64,000 bases of DNA from Paraferrimonas sedimenticola (GCF_002282855.1 NZ_NRIR01000001.1:620001-684000); one strand, 5' to 3'; shown: positions 45,772 to 53,625, numbered from the stretch's first letter. Made by a program: numbers and translations. The notes: generated by a model not told the origin, from the sequence alone.

Positions 45772-47325
45772 ATGCGCCACACACTTGGCTTCTGGATCAT
45801 TGGTTTGGCACTGCTCAGCGGCTGCGCCAGCAAGCTGCCGCCCGAAGAGTTTTTAAACCCCAGTTTCTCCCGCCCGCAATCGGCGGTGAGCCAGCTACAG
45901 GCGGCGATTGCCGACAAGTTGGCCAAATACCCAGGCAAGTCGGCAGTTAGCCTGCTAGAAAGCGGCGAAGATGCGCTGTACTCTCGCTTAGCCCTAATCG
46001 ACATGGCCGAGCACGACTTGGCTCTGCAGTACTACATCTGGAACGGCGACCACTCGGGCCTGTTGATACTTGAGCGGGTGATAGCCGCTGCCGAGCGCGG
46101 TGTGCGAGTGCGCTTGTTGATTGATGACCACAACCTACTGGGTAACCACAAATCGCTGGCGACTTTATCTAAGCTGCCCAACGTATACATCAAGCTATAC
46201 AACCCCTACGGCGGCGCCCACTCGGCCCAATTTACCAAGACCCTAACCTTAATTGGTGACTTGCGCCGACTGAATCACCGCATGCACAACAAAGCGCTGA
46301 TTGCCGATAATCAGGTGGCAATTATTGGCGGTCGCAACATAGGTGATGAGTACTTTGACCTGTCCAAAACCAAAAACTTTGTGGACTTGGATGTGATAAC
46401 CCTTGGCCCTGTGGTAGGCGATATCTCCCGCAGCTTTGACGCCTACTGGAACTCTCAGTGGGCGGTGAGTGCGCAAACCATCGACCCCACGCCCCTGTCC
46501 AACAAAGAGGCCAATAAGCTCAGGCGTAAGTACTACAAGCAACTGCGAAAGCTGCCGTCTATGCCCTATACGGTGGAGTTCACTCAACAAGAGCTTTGGA
46601 ATCAAGTCGAAGACGAGCTAAAAAACATGCATTGGGCCAACATCAGCCTCGCGGTAGATGTGCCGGGTAAGTCGCAGGACGATGCGCCCGATGGACCGGA
46701 CATGATTCAGCAGATCTTGGAAAAGCGCAAACGCCCCGAAAAAGAAGTCATGGTGGTATCGCCCTACTTTGTACCCGATGGCGAGACGCTTGAGTACATC
46801 GACGAGCTTGAGAAAACCGGTGCACGGATTCAGGTAATCACTTCAAGTTATGACAGTAACGATGTGCGCGTGGCTCAATACGGTTACATTCGCCGTCGCC
46901 AGCAGGTATTAGACCGCGGCGTTGAGCTTTTTGAGTACCGCGCCGACAGCCAGTATTGGCGACAGCACCAGGTAGCCGAGATTCAGCAAGTGCCGCTAGC
47001 ACTGCACGCCAAGTTCTCGATTTACGACGGTAAGAGTGTGCTAATTGGCAGTGCTAACATCGACCCGCGCTCCAAAGATCTCAACTCAGAGATTGGTCTG
47101 CTGATTGAAAGCGAGCCGTTTGCGCAAGAGCTGCGCCAGTGGTTTATCAACAATAGCCATCCGCGCAACGCCGCCAAAGTGCTGCGCTACAACAACAAGC
47201 TGTTTTGGCGCGTGGAAGATGAAAACGGTGAAGAAAAGATTTTAACCAAAGAGCCCGGCAGCCATTGGTGGGATATCTTTGGACTGTCGATACAGTACAT
47301 ACTGCCAGTGGAAGAGCACCTGTAA
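45772..47325 (+). CDS. Phospholipase D-like lipoprotein (two HKD motifs)
   Basis: A 517-residue protein with a lipobox LLSGC (Cys16) and two phospholipase D HKD motifs: MHNKALIADNQVAIIGGRNIG near 175 and LHAKFSIYDGKSVLIGSANID near 415. Two complete H-x-K-x4-D motifs point to an active PLD-superfamily phosphodiesterase; size and lipoprotein signal resemble the cardiolipin-synthase-like ClsC branch, but without testing I keep it general. Start ATG at 45772 has GAGG 7 bases upstream; the longer frame from 45655 overlaps the SRAP gene and lacks a signal. Confidence 0.88.
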   Translation: MRHTLGFWIIGLALLSGCASKLPPEEFLNPSFSRPQSAVSQLQAAIADKLAKYPGKSAVSLLESGEDALYSRLALIDMAEHDLALQYYIWNGDHSGLLILERVIAAAERGVRVRLLIDDHNLLGNHKSLATLSKLPNVYIKLYNPYGGAHSAQFTKTLTLIGDLRRLNHRMHNKALIADNQVAIIGGRNIGDEYFDLSKTKNFVDLDVITLGPVVGDISRSFDAYWNSQWAVSAQTIDPTPLSNKEANKLRRKYYKQLRKLPSMPYTVEFTQQELWNQVEDELKNMHWANISLAVDVPGKSQDDAPDGPDMIQQILEKRKRPEKEVMVVSPYFVPDGETLEYIDELEKTGARIQVITSSYDSNDVRVAQYGYIRRRQQVLDRGVELFEYRADSQYWRQHQVAEIQQVPLALHAKFSIYDGKSVLIGSANIDPRSKDLNSEIGLLIESEPFAQELRQWFINNSHPRNAAKVLRYNNKLFWRVEDENGEEKILTKEPGSHWWDIFGLSIQYILPVEEHL

Positions 47326-47328
47326 AAC

Positions 47329-47356
47329 AAAACGACCGGCAATTGCCGGTCGTTTT
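47329..47356. terminator. Bidirectional terminator, perfect palindrome
   Basis: AACGACCGGCAA and TTGCCGGTCGTT form a perfect 12-base inverted repeat without loop, flanked by AA and TT-rich sequence, between the convergent PLD-like and DUF4136 genes. Confidence 0.85.
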
Positions 47357-47365
47357 CGTTAATGC

Positions 47366-47953
47366 TTACTGCGCGCCAGACTGTGGCGGGTAGTTTTGCA
47401 AAATCTCTAGCACCGCAGAGTTGATGCCAGCTTCGCGTTGCTCTGGTGATTCTTGCTGGCGAACTGTGTCGGCCAGTGCGCCACGCCATACCAACTTGTC
47501 TTCTTTGTTATCGATAAGGTCGATAATCAAAGTGCCCTTTTGATACTCGCGCACTCGAGTGGTCGAGCGGCTTGGGCCTGCATAACCACCGTAGTAACCC
47601 CAGTACGGGTCATAAAACGGGTGGTAACCATAGTTGTTGTGGAAAGTGTCGATGTTTACTTTCTTTTCAAGCTTGGTCAGATAGTTAACCAGAAGATCCG
47701 CCTCTTCTGGGGATGCCTTAGTAAAACCGCGCGCTGCCATGTTGGCGTCTACCGAACGACGAATACGCTCGTCGGTCAGGCCATCCATATGATAGGTATC
47801 GGCACCCTCTTCAGCGTCTTCCTCAGTTACTTCAACCCAGGCATAGGTTTTGTACTGGCTAAAGTCGACTTCCGGATTGTAGTCAAATTCTGTTTGGACC
47901 GTAGAACAGGCAGCTAGCGCTAGCGCCATCAGTCCGATTATTAAATTTCTCAT
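47366..47953 (-). CDS. DUF4136-family lipoprotein
   Basis: A 195-residue lipoprotein (lipobox LAAC, Cys16) of the DUF4136 family, recognisable from FSQYKTYAWVEV near residue 31, DERIRRSVDANMAARGFTKA near 60, ADLLVNYL, and a Tyr/Gly-rich insert (NNYGYHPFYDPYWGYYGG) followed by GTLIIDLIDNKEDKLVWRG. Members are envelope proteins of unknown role. It shares the terminator at 47329-47356 with the convergent PLD-like gene. Confidence 0.85.
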   Translation of the reverse strand: MRNLIIGLMALALAACSTVQTEFDYNPEVDFSQYKTYAWVEVTEEDAEEGADTYHMDGLTDERIRRSVDANMAARGFTKASPEEADLLVNYLTKLEKKVNIDTFHNNYGYHPFYDPYWGYYGGYAGPSRSTTRVREYQKGTLIIDLIDNKEDKLVWRGALADTVRQQESPEQREAGINSAVLEILQNYPPQSGAQ

Positions 47954-48147
47954 GAAAATATCCTTAGCTAAGTCACTTAATCAAAAGCTTACCCACTTTC
48001 TAAGCATAGCGAAACGATTAACGTCATGCTTTTTTTCAATGGGTTAGCACATAGCCAAAAGGCTGCGGCTCTCTGTCTAGCTTGTCACGGTTTTGATATG
48101 ATATCGCAACTTACCTTTATGAACGCTTACAAGTTGAGCAATAGATC

Positions 48148-48471
48148 ATGAGCGACAATTCAAATCTGGTATACAGTACAGACGGTGGCCGCATCAAAGC
48201 TGACAACCAGCCGTCCGAAAAACCATCAGGCGATGGTGTGGTGCGCTTAAAGCGCGAGACCAAAGGCCGTAAAGGCAAAGGTGTGGTTATCGTTGAAGGG
48301 CTATTATTAGAGGGCAAAGCGCTAAAAGACTTAGCCTCTAAGCTCAAGAAACAATGCGGTTGCGGTGGCTCGGTAAAAGGCTTTAATGTGGAAGTGCAGA
48401 CCGATGATCGCGAAAAGCTGAAAAGCATTCTAGAGAAACTCGGGTATCAGGTGAAAATCGCCGGAGGTTGA
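48148..48471 (+). CDS. yciH: SUI1/YciH-family translation initiation protein
   Basis: A 107-residue homologue of eIF1. The SUI1 domain occupies about residues 30-107: VRLKRETKGRKGKGVVIVEG, LASKLKKQCGCGGSVKG and LGYQVKIAGG are characteristic. In bacteria YciH is thought to affect initiation fidelity. Start is weakly supported by GAG in front of the ATG. yqgE begins 2 bases after its stop codon, so they form one unit with yqgF. Confidence 0.93.
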   Translation: MSDNSNLVYSTDGGRIKADNQPSEKPSGDGVVRLKRETKGRKGKGVVIVEGLLLEGKALKDLASKLKKQCGCGGSVKGFNVEVQTDDREKLKSILEKLGYQVKIAGG

Positions 48472-48472
48472 T

Positions 48473-49045
48473 ATGCAGTCATTACAGAATCACTTGCTGA
48501 TCGCCATGCCAGGCATGGACGACCCATTCTTTAAGCGCACCGTCACTTACATTTGTGAGCACGACGAGAACGGCGCCATGGGACTTATCATCAATCAGCC
48601 AATTGGCCTAAAGGCCGACGACTTGCTGCGTCAGATGAAACTGCAAGACGGTGATTTTGTATTGCCCGAAGCCGCTAACCCAGAAATTCTGGTAGGCGGC
48701 CCGGTCGCCACCGAACGCGGTTTTGTGCTGCACAGCCGCGACCCAGACCAAATTCAATTCAGCTCAAGCCTGGCACTCTCCGATCAACTGATGATCACCA
48801 CCAGCCGCGACGTGCTGGAGTCGATTGGCGGTAATACCTGCCCCAAAGACTACATCATTGCCCTTGGCTACGCCGGCTGGCAAAAAGGCCAGCTGGAAGA
48901 AGAGCTGGCGCAAAACTCCTGGCTAACCATTCCGGCCGAAGTCGATATTCTGTTCGACATTCCGCTGGATAACCGTTGGGCCGAGGCCACCAAGCGCTTA
49001 GGCATTGACCCTGCGCAACTCTCTACCCAAGCCGGACACAGTTAA
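48473..49045 (+). CDS. yqgE: YqgE/AlgH family protein
   Basis: A 190-residue protein of the UPF0301 (AlgH/YqgE) family: [51 protein letters not shown] and [16 protein letters not shown] are classic. Function is not established; it is generally linked to yqgF. Its stop overlaps the next ATG (TAATG). Confidence 0.96.
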   Translation: MQSLQNHLLIAMPGMDDPFFKRTVTYICEHDENGAMGLIINQPIGLKADDLLRQMKLQDGDFVLPEAANPEILVGGPVATERGFVLHSRDPDQIQFSSSLALSDQLMITTSRDVLESIGGNTCPKDYIIALGYAGWQKGQLEEELAQNSWLTIPAEVDILFDIPLDNRWAEATKRLGIDPAQLSTQAGHS

Positions 49046-49458
49046 TGAGCCACTGCTTAGGCTTTGATTACGGAACCAAAAGTATCGGTATCGCCGTGGG
49101 CCAAGCCATCACAGGCTCGGCCTCTCCCCTTGCCGCCCTAAAAGCTCGCGATGGCATTCCCAACTGGGACTCCATTGAAGCCATAATCAAAGAGTGGCAA
49201 CCGCAAACTCTGGTGGTTGGCCTACCTCTAAATATGGACGGCACCGAGCAACCCTTTACCGCTCGCGCTAAGAAGTTTGGCAATCGATTACATGGCCGCT
49301 TTGGCCTACCAGTGGAGTTTCAGGACGAGCGCCTGACCACCGCAGATGCCAAAGAGCGCTTGTTTGAGCTCGGTGGGTTTAAAAAGTTGCAGAAGGGACA
49401 GATTGATTCGGTGTCGGCGGTGCTGATCCTTGAGAGCTTTTTTGAAGCCGGCTACTAA
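49045..49458 (+). CDS. ruvX: Holliday-junction resolvase-like YqgF (RuvX)
   Basis: A 137-residue RNase H-like-fold nuclease (YqgF/RuvX), with [15 protein letters not shown] (catalytic Asp near residue 7), [13 protein letters not shown] (near 55) and DERLTTADA near 98 with the catalytic Glu in the following helix. The family is tied to 16S rRNA 5'-end processing and to Holliday-junction resolution. The gene ends right at the left edge of the AT-rich accessory region; in Shewanella-type genomes pilU normally follows, so the cassette array sits in this junction. Confidence 0.95.
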   Translation: MSHCLGFDYGTKSIGIAVGQAITGSASPLAALKARDGIPNWDSIEAIIKEWQPQTLVVGLPLNMDGTEQPFTARAKKFGNRLHGRFGLPVEFQDERLTTADAKERLFELGGFKKLQKGQIDSVSAVLILESFFEAGY

Positions 49459-49984
49459 CACTCACTCCTCACAATTTCTAGAAAAATCAACTCCAACCCA
49501 TTGTTCCCACTGGAATTATAAGACCCTCCGTGGTCTACTATGGCCACAATTTAGTCGTGTGGTAGCTCGTGTACGGATACGGAGTTTGACTAAGCTTGTC
49601 GTCTCTTCTTAGCGGTACACCTCAATCGAGCTCTTCATCAAGGAGGAGGATGGAGTTTCCCTAATCCTCGGGCGGAAGCGTGCATGTTGTACGGGTTCTT
49701 GCTTTGTACGCGCTGACTCTCCGATGGGTAACCGACTACGCGTTTAACCTATTGATTGAGCACAGTATTCAGAATTAGGCAGTATTTCTTTTCGATACTT
49801 GCAGAGCGTCTTTATCCAGCCGAAAAACGGAGAATTCGCGCTTACTACGCACTGTAAAAAGCGAGACTTTGACTTAACTAACTGAAGTTACTTAAGTAAT
49901 TTTTTCCTGAAAGATTAGCGACGAACATTATCGATAATTCCACATAATAAAGCTGTCATAAACCTCTAAGGATTACCCCTGTAA
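49459..49984. other. 526-base non-coding leader of the cassette region
   Basis: No gene with a convincing start, length or family is seen; frames up to 62 codons are broken. The integrase gene expected at an integron head is absent and no attI is recognisable. 49640-49780 reads partly like decayed coding DNA (for instance an interrupted frame ...GRKRACCTGSCF...), but I cannot assign it. TTGACT at 49869 with a weak TTAAGT 17 bases later could be a promoter for the first cassette. The stretch from about 49840 is clearly AT-richer than the core genome. Confidence 0.5.
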
Positions 49985-50728
49985 ATGAAGAATAGTGAAA
50001 ACTTTAAGACTTTTTGGTGGTGTATCTTGGTTGCCGTTATTGGGCTCTACCTATTCGGTCGATTCCCTAAACTACTCGAAGGTACGCCTACATATTTTGA
50101 TGTAGTTGTTTTCATCGTCTGGATCGCCGTATGTCTTGCGCCCATTTATCAAGAAATGAACCTGTTGGGCTTTAGCTTTAAACAGAAGTTTGATGAACTG
50201 AAGAAAGATATAAACCATCAGCTTTCACTAATGAAAGTCGAGCTCCAGTCTTCAATAGAAGTTTCAACCGCAAACCAAAATCACATTTCAGTCAACACAA
50301 CATCCGAACCGCCAAAAGATTCTGATTTGCCTCAAATCGAGGAAGCAATAAACAAGATTTTAGAGGCTAAAGGGCTGGTTAAAAATGGCTATAAATTGCC
50401 TGAAGCTAGTCCTGAAGCTGTAGAGATGTTTAAAGTAAGGCTTGCTTTTGAGCGCCTCGTTTCAGAACACACATCTCGAAATACACCCTTGTTGGCCAAA
50501 GATATATCAAAACGGCAAAGCTTCTCGCTTGGGCGCACTTTGAGAGAGCTACGTCAGTATTCGCCAATTTCAGATGATGTGCTTAGTGGTGTAATGGAAA
50601 TTATCAATGTTTGCAACTTCGCAATCCATAACGGGAAGGTATCGGATAATCAGCTCAATTTTGTTAGAAACTCCTCTTCTAGTTTGTACAATGCATTAGA
50701 GCAAGAGTTTAGAGAATACGGCTTATAA
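49985..50728 (+). CDS. Cassette protein 1: membrane-anchored, HEPN/DUF4145-like C-terminus
   Basis: A 247-residue protein with two hydrophobic segments (about 9-27 and 38-56), a charged coiled coil (about 66-95), a linker and a C-terminal helical domain (about 140-247). That domain (VRLAFERLVSEHT ... LGRTLRELRQY ... INVCNFAIHNGKVSD) resembles the DUF4145/HEPN pattern R-[N]-x-A-x-H-G near residues 210-215, but Arg is replaced by Cys210 ahead of His215, so the RNase site may be altered. HEPN proteins are common in toxin-antitoxin and antiphage systems. The stop is inside attC site A. Family assignment is inference. Confidence 0.55.
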   Translation: MKNSENFKTFWWCILVAVIGLYLFGRFPKLLEGTPTYFDVVVFIVWIAVCLAPIYQEMNLLGFSFKQKFDELKKDINHQLSLMKVELQSSIEVSTANQNHISVNTTSEPPKDSDLPQIEEAINKILEAKGLVKNGYKLPEASPEAVEMFKVRLAFERLVSEHTSRNTPLLAKDISKRQSFSLGRTLRELRQYSPISDDVLSGVMEIINVCNFAIHNGKVSDNQLNFVRNSSSSLYNALEQEFREYGL

Positions 50729-50798
50729 CAAACCAATTAAGTACACTCCCGTTGGCCGCCGGACTCGCTCGGCTCGCCGCTTATTAGCAGCGTTAGGC
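50723..50798 (+). other. attC site A
   Basis: Begins TTATAAC over the stop codon of cassette gene 1 and ends GTTAGGC (GTTRRRY core). The left TAAC...AATTAAG pairs imperfectly with the right CTTATTAGC...GTTA, and a short Gly-Cys-rich palindromic middle (CCGCCGG...CGGCTCGCCG) intervenes. 76 bases. Confidence 0.7.
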
Positions 50799-50844
50799 GA
50801 CTGCTAAATCAGTACTATATGGTCACCTTAAAGAGGCAATAGCA

Positions 50845-51123
50845 ATGAACTATAAATTAGGGTTAAGAGAGATCACAGAGTCGGATATTAATATAGAGTG
50901 TCCCTTCATGCCCGAGAAAGATGATTTTCCCATGCACGTTGCTGCATTTGTTGAAGATATCCAACACCTTGAGGTTGTTGAAACGGCGGTAGAGGAAGGC
51001 CATAGTGTGCTTATCAACCTTATTGAAGGCGCGACTCTTGAACAATTACGTAAAGATTGTAAATCTGTTCTTCAAGCTTATTGGGGTAAGTTACGAACTA
51101 CAGGCTTTGTCTCAATCCCCTAA
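50845..51123 (+). CDS. Cassette protein 2, unknown, 92 residues
   Basis: A 92-residue, acidic, soluble protein (MNYKLGLREITESDINIECPFMPEKDD...). AGAGG stands 8 bases before ATG 50845. No signal, membrane segment or known motif is visible; EQLRKDCKSVLQAYWGKLRTTGF suggests a C-terminal amphipathic helix. Its stop codon is inside attC site B. Unknown single cassette proteins are typical of such arrays. Confidence 0.65.
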   Translation: MNYKLGLREITESDINIECPFMPEKDDFPMHVAAFVEDIQHLEVVETAVEEGHSVLINLIEGATLEQLRKDCKSVLQAYWGKLRTTGFVSIP

Positions 51124-51215
51124 CAAGTCGTTTAAACGGAAAAAAACAGTTGGCTTTTGTTCGTGCCTCACAAATTATATTCAACTATTTTTCGCCGATT
51201 AACGAGGCGTTAGCA
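51118..51215 (+). other. attC site B
   Basis: Left end CCCTAACAAGTCGTTTAAAC, right end CCGATTAACGAGGCGTTAGC; they pair as CTAAC..TCGTTTAAACGG against CTAACGCCTCGTTAATCGG. This is a classic attC arrangement with GTTAG at the right. 98 bases. Confidence 0.85.
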
Positions 51216-51219
51216 ATTT

Positions 51220-51690
51220 ATGAACCTATATCAGGCAAGTTTTAGTGGTCAGATGTTGAATAGAGGGTTTTGGCTCTATGTCTGGCGAATCAGGCATAAG
51301 AAGACCAAGTCAGAATATTGGTATGTTGGTCGTACAGGTGACTCTTCATCAGCCAATGCATCATCACCACTAGGGAGACTAAGTCAGCACCTTAACATCA
51401 AGACAAATGCAAAAGGCAATACACTGGTCAGAAACATACTTAAAGTTGGACTAGATCCTGCCAAATGTCAGTTCAAACTGGCTTCCGTTGGGCCTATCTT
51501 TCCTGAGCAGGAGTCTTTTCCAGAACATGTGACTTATCGGAATATAGTTGCAGCTTTGGAAGCTGAAATTGCCCATGAATTTCGAAGTCAGGGGCATACA
51601 GTTCTCTGAATTCATCCGACTCGTTCGGAATATGATGAAGCTCTTTTCCAAAAAGCAATCAAGCACTTCAGAGAAGCGTTCAATTGCTAA
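51220..51690 (+). pseudogene. Cassette gene 3: GIY-YIG-like endonuclease interrupted by UGA
   Basis: ATG 51220 starts 129 codons to a TGA at 51607-51609. The protein matches GIY-YIG nucleases: WLYVW (18-22) for GIY, YWYVGRTG (33-40) for YIG, then Arg53 and His57 in GRLSQHL, and later NTLVRN and AALEAEIAHEF with the Glu. After the TGA, 26 more sense codons (IHPTRSEYDEALFQKAIKHF...) run in frame to TAA at 51688-51690, which is exactly the left end of attC C, as for intact cassette genes. I read this as a nonsense mutation, such as TGG to TGA, in a 156-codon gene; the shorter protein could still work. No ribosome binding site is obvious. Confidence 0.65.
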
Positions 51691-51785
51691 CAAGCCTAAC
51701 GAGTGGGATTAAAAACTGCTGGTTTGGTTCCACTTCGCTCCAAAGTTTAGCCAGCTATTTTTAACCCCTCATCGGGGCGTTATAC
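51685..51785 (+). other. attC site C
   Basis: Left end TGCTAACAAGCCTAACGAG and right end CCTCATCGGGGCGTTATAC are imperfectly complementary, extending through GGGATTAAAAACTGCTGG against CCAGCTATTTTTAACCCC. 101 bases. The right core is GTTATAC. Confidence 0.85.
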
Positions 51786-51808
51786 TTTTTTCCACGAGGG
51801 AATAAATA

Positions 51809-52537
51809 ATGATGAGTGCTAGTTCAAGAGAGCGCTGGAGCACCAAAACAATCACAACGATAACTTTACTAGTATCAGTTGCTTTGATTGCTACGTCGCT
51901 TCTTTATACCGATGAATATTCAGATTGGAAAAATATCCAAATTAGTGTTGCTTGCTCAATACTGGCAAGTAACATCATAATGTTTTTAACTTCAGAGTAT
52001 ATGCTTAGAAGCCAAAGGAGAGCTGAAATAATCGATCGTTGGGGGGTTGAAGCAATCTATAGAACTCGGGCTGAAATGAATACTTCGACCAACATATCTC
52101 TATCAAAAGCCAAGGAAACAGTAGAAATTGTGGCGTTTGGACTTAAGTCTTTTAGGGAAGCGAAATCTGAAGAAATCGAAACACTTTTAAGTAAAGGAGT
52201 CAAAATTAAAATTTTGACGATGAATCCTGATTCAAAAATACTGAGCTTTGTTGATAAACGAGAAAATCTAATAGCTGGCGCAACCAAAAATTCGATAGAG
52301 GGTTTGGCTGCTTGGGTAGAAGATTTGAAGAACAAAAGCAAAAGCGGCGATATTGAAATTCGCTTCTATGACGCTTTACCTTTAGATTTCTATTTCAAGG
52401 TAGACGATCGAATCTACGTAGGGCCGTACTTAAAAGGCTTATCTAGTCAACAGACCATATCTTATGAATTTTCGCAAGGAGAGGGTTACTCCTACTGGAG
52501 CAAGTACTTTTCTAAACTTTGGGAAAACTGTGAGTGA
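51809..52537 (+). CDS. Cassette protein 4a: membrane-anchored degenerate phospholipase D-like protein
   Basis: A 242-residue protein with two membrane helices (about 14-34 and 43-66) and a soluble C-terminal domain (about 85-242). TVEIVAFGLKSFREA ... LLSKGVKIKILTMNPDSKIL ... is the strand-helix-strand pattern of phospholipase D-like domains, and FYFKVDDRIYVGPYLKG (from 194) recalls H-x-K-x4-D-x6-G but with Phe/Tyr in place of His; so it is probably a non-catalytic nucleotide- or lipid-sensing domain. GAGGG is 8 bases before ATG 51809. It overlaps the radical SAM gene by 4 bases (GTGA). AT-rich. Confidence 0.6.
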   Translation: MMSASSRERWSTKTITTITLLVSVALIATSLLYTDEYSDWKNIQISVACSILASNIIMFLTSEYMLRSQRRAEIIDRWGVEAIYRTRAEMNTSTNISLSKAKETVEIVAFGLKSFREAKSEEIETLLSKGVKIKILTMNPDSKILSFVDKRENLIAGATKNSIEGLAAWVEDLKNKSKSGDIEIRFYDALPLDFYFKVDDRIYVGPYLKGLSSQQTISYEFSQGEGYSYWSKYFSKLWENCE

Positions 52538-53427
52538 TACGTAAACCCGACTATGAAAGAGGGCGTATTTTTGTCAGCCCAATATTAGGTTGTAATGCTC
52601 AATGTCATTTTTGCTATATATATGATAAGGGTTATAAAAAAAAAGCCGTAAAAAATGGGTTTGATATAGAGCAAGTAATTATGTATCTAAACTCTCACGA
52701 ATCCTTTCAGTTTGAGTCAGATGGTTCTATTATTTCTATAGGAGCATGGGGTGACCCATTTCCTCGGTACAGTAAGAACCTGTGTTATCACACAATTAGC
52801 TGGTTGAAAAAACTTGCGGAATTGGGTAATCCAATTCAAATCATGAGTCGATATGAACTTCATCCAGAAATACTGGAAGAGATTGTTAATGTAAATAGAT
52901 ATTATGGTCATATAATGTACTCGACTTCGGTTAGCTCAATCGAAAGCTTCAGGATTATTGAACCATACTCGGATTCACCTAATAAACGGTTAGCGAGCGT
53001 AAGTAATCTAAATAAGGCTGGCATTGCAACTAATGTAATGATTAAACCATTTATTCAAGGTGTTACGGATTTAGAAGTAGACCAAATAGGTGACGCTTTG
53101 ATGGCTAATGGTATTAAGCAATGTGTCGTAGGAGATTTACTTCTAGATGAAACAATTAAAGGGAAACTACTTTCTGATAACTTGTTAGCTACATCTAATA
53201 TATATGAGTTAGAGCAACAGGTGCTAGACTGTACCTCTGGCGAAACGTATGAACTGAATACATCCATTGAAATGAATAGATTTTGTCATGCATTATCCCT
53301 TCAAGGTATTAATGTTTTCAAAAAATCTAGTTGCGTAAGTTCATTTATACTAGGAAAACCAAATCCTGCAAACTACATTGAATCAGATCCTAATGGATAT
53401 TGTATAAAATGTGGTGTTTGTGAATAA
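52534..53427 (+). CDS. Cassette protein 4b: radical SAM protein
   Basis: A 297-residue radical SAM enzyme: the [4Fe-4S]-SAM motif LGCNAQCHFCY puts cysteines at residues 20, 24 and 27, with the GAWGDPFPR loop near 70 and other TIM-barrel strands. The C-terminal YCIKCGVCE holds Cys290, 293 and 296, possibly an auxiliary cluster or a zinc site. It resembles SPL-type radical SAM proteins; it lacks the motifs that would call it a viperin. It starts at GTG 52534, overlapping the previous stop, so the two are one bicistronic cassette. Very AT-rich. Confidence 0.8.
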   Translation: MIRKPDYERGRIFVSPILGCNAQCHFCYIYDKGYKKKAVKNGFDIEQVIMYLNSHESFQFESDGSIISIGAWGDPFPRYSKNLCYHTISWLKKLAELGNPIQIMSRYELHPEILEEIVNVNRYYGHIMYSTSVSSIESFRIIEPYSDSPNKRLASVSNLNKAGIATNVMIKPFIQGVTDLEVDQIGDALMANGIKQCVVGDLLLDETIKGKLLSDNLLATSNIYELEQQVLDCTSGETYELNTSIEMNRFCHALSLQGINVFKKSSCVSSFILGKPNPANYIESDPNGYCIKCGVCE

Positions 53428-53432
53428 AAGTA

Positions 53433-53557
53433 TAGCAAAGCAGTTAAGAGTGATTCCCAACGCTTGGCATTTTTTATTCCATCGTTGGGTTTTGTGTATA
53501 CGGTGGTATGGTTACGTTTCGTGGTAGTGTTGTTCACACCTTAATGTGGCGTTGAAA
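53433..53557 (+). other. attC site D (VCR-like)
   Basis: Left TAGCAAAGCAGTTAAGAGTG, middle ATTCCCAACGCTTGGCATTTT and the GTTGGGTTTTGTG-like centre, right CACACCTTAATGTGGCGTTG. This resembles long (about 120-base) Vibrio/Shewanella-type attC sites. The left core reads AGC where AAC is usual. About 125 bases; it ends 11 bases from the pilU terminator. Confidence 0.8.
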
Positions 53558-53567
53558 CACCGCAAAC

Positions 53568-53601
53568 AAAAAATGGCCGCGCTGTATGCACGGCCATTTT
53601 T
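53568..53601. terminator. Bidirectional terminator after pilU
   Basis: AAAAAATGGCCG and CGGCCATTTTT form a stem around a 10-base loop, with T-runs on both strands. It ends pilU on the minus strand and may also end the cassette transcripts. Confidence 0.85.
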
Positions 53602-53625
53602 GTTCAAGTCTGCTTTTTTTCCAGC

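Larger units (their letters stand above)
49985..53557 (+). mobile_element. Integron-type gene cassette array without integrase (CALIN)
   Basis: Four cassettes in plus orientation, each ending with an attC-like site: 50723-50798, 51118-51215, 51685-51785, 53433-53557. Three signs agree: (i) the stops of the cassette genes fall at or inside the attC left end; (ii) left ends (TAAC...) pair with right ends (...GCGTTA) as attC sites do; (iii) the next gene starts 25-50 bases after each GTT. No integrase is in the window. GC falls well below the flanking genes, especially over 51809-53427. Confidence 0.85.

Noticed and set aside
49430-49612. A 60-codon frame across the yqgF end and leader
   Set aside because: Overlaps yqgF, no ribosome binding site, no similarity that I recognise.
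49560-49760. A group II intron (attC-targeting) end in the leader
   Set aside because: GTACGGGTTC recalls domain V, but the GAAA loop and boundary sequence of a group II intron are not seen.
52534-53427. Calling the radical SAM cassette protein a viperin
   Set aside because: The CxxxCxxC motif alone is not specific, and viperin-typical motifs were not recognised; a profile search would decide.
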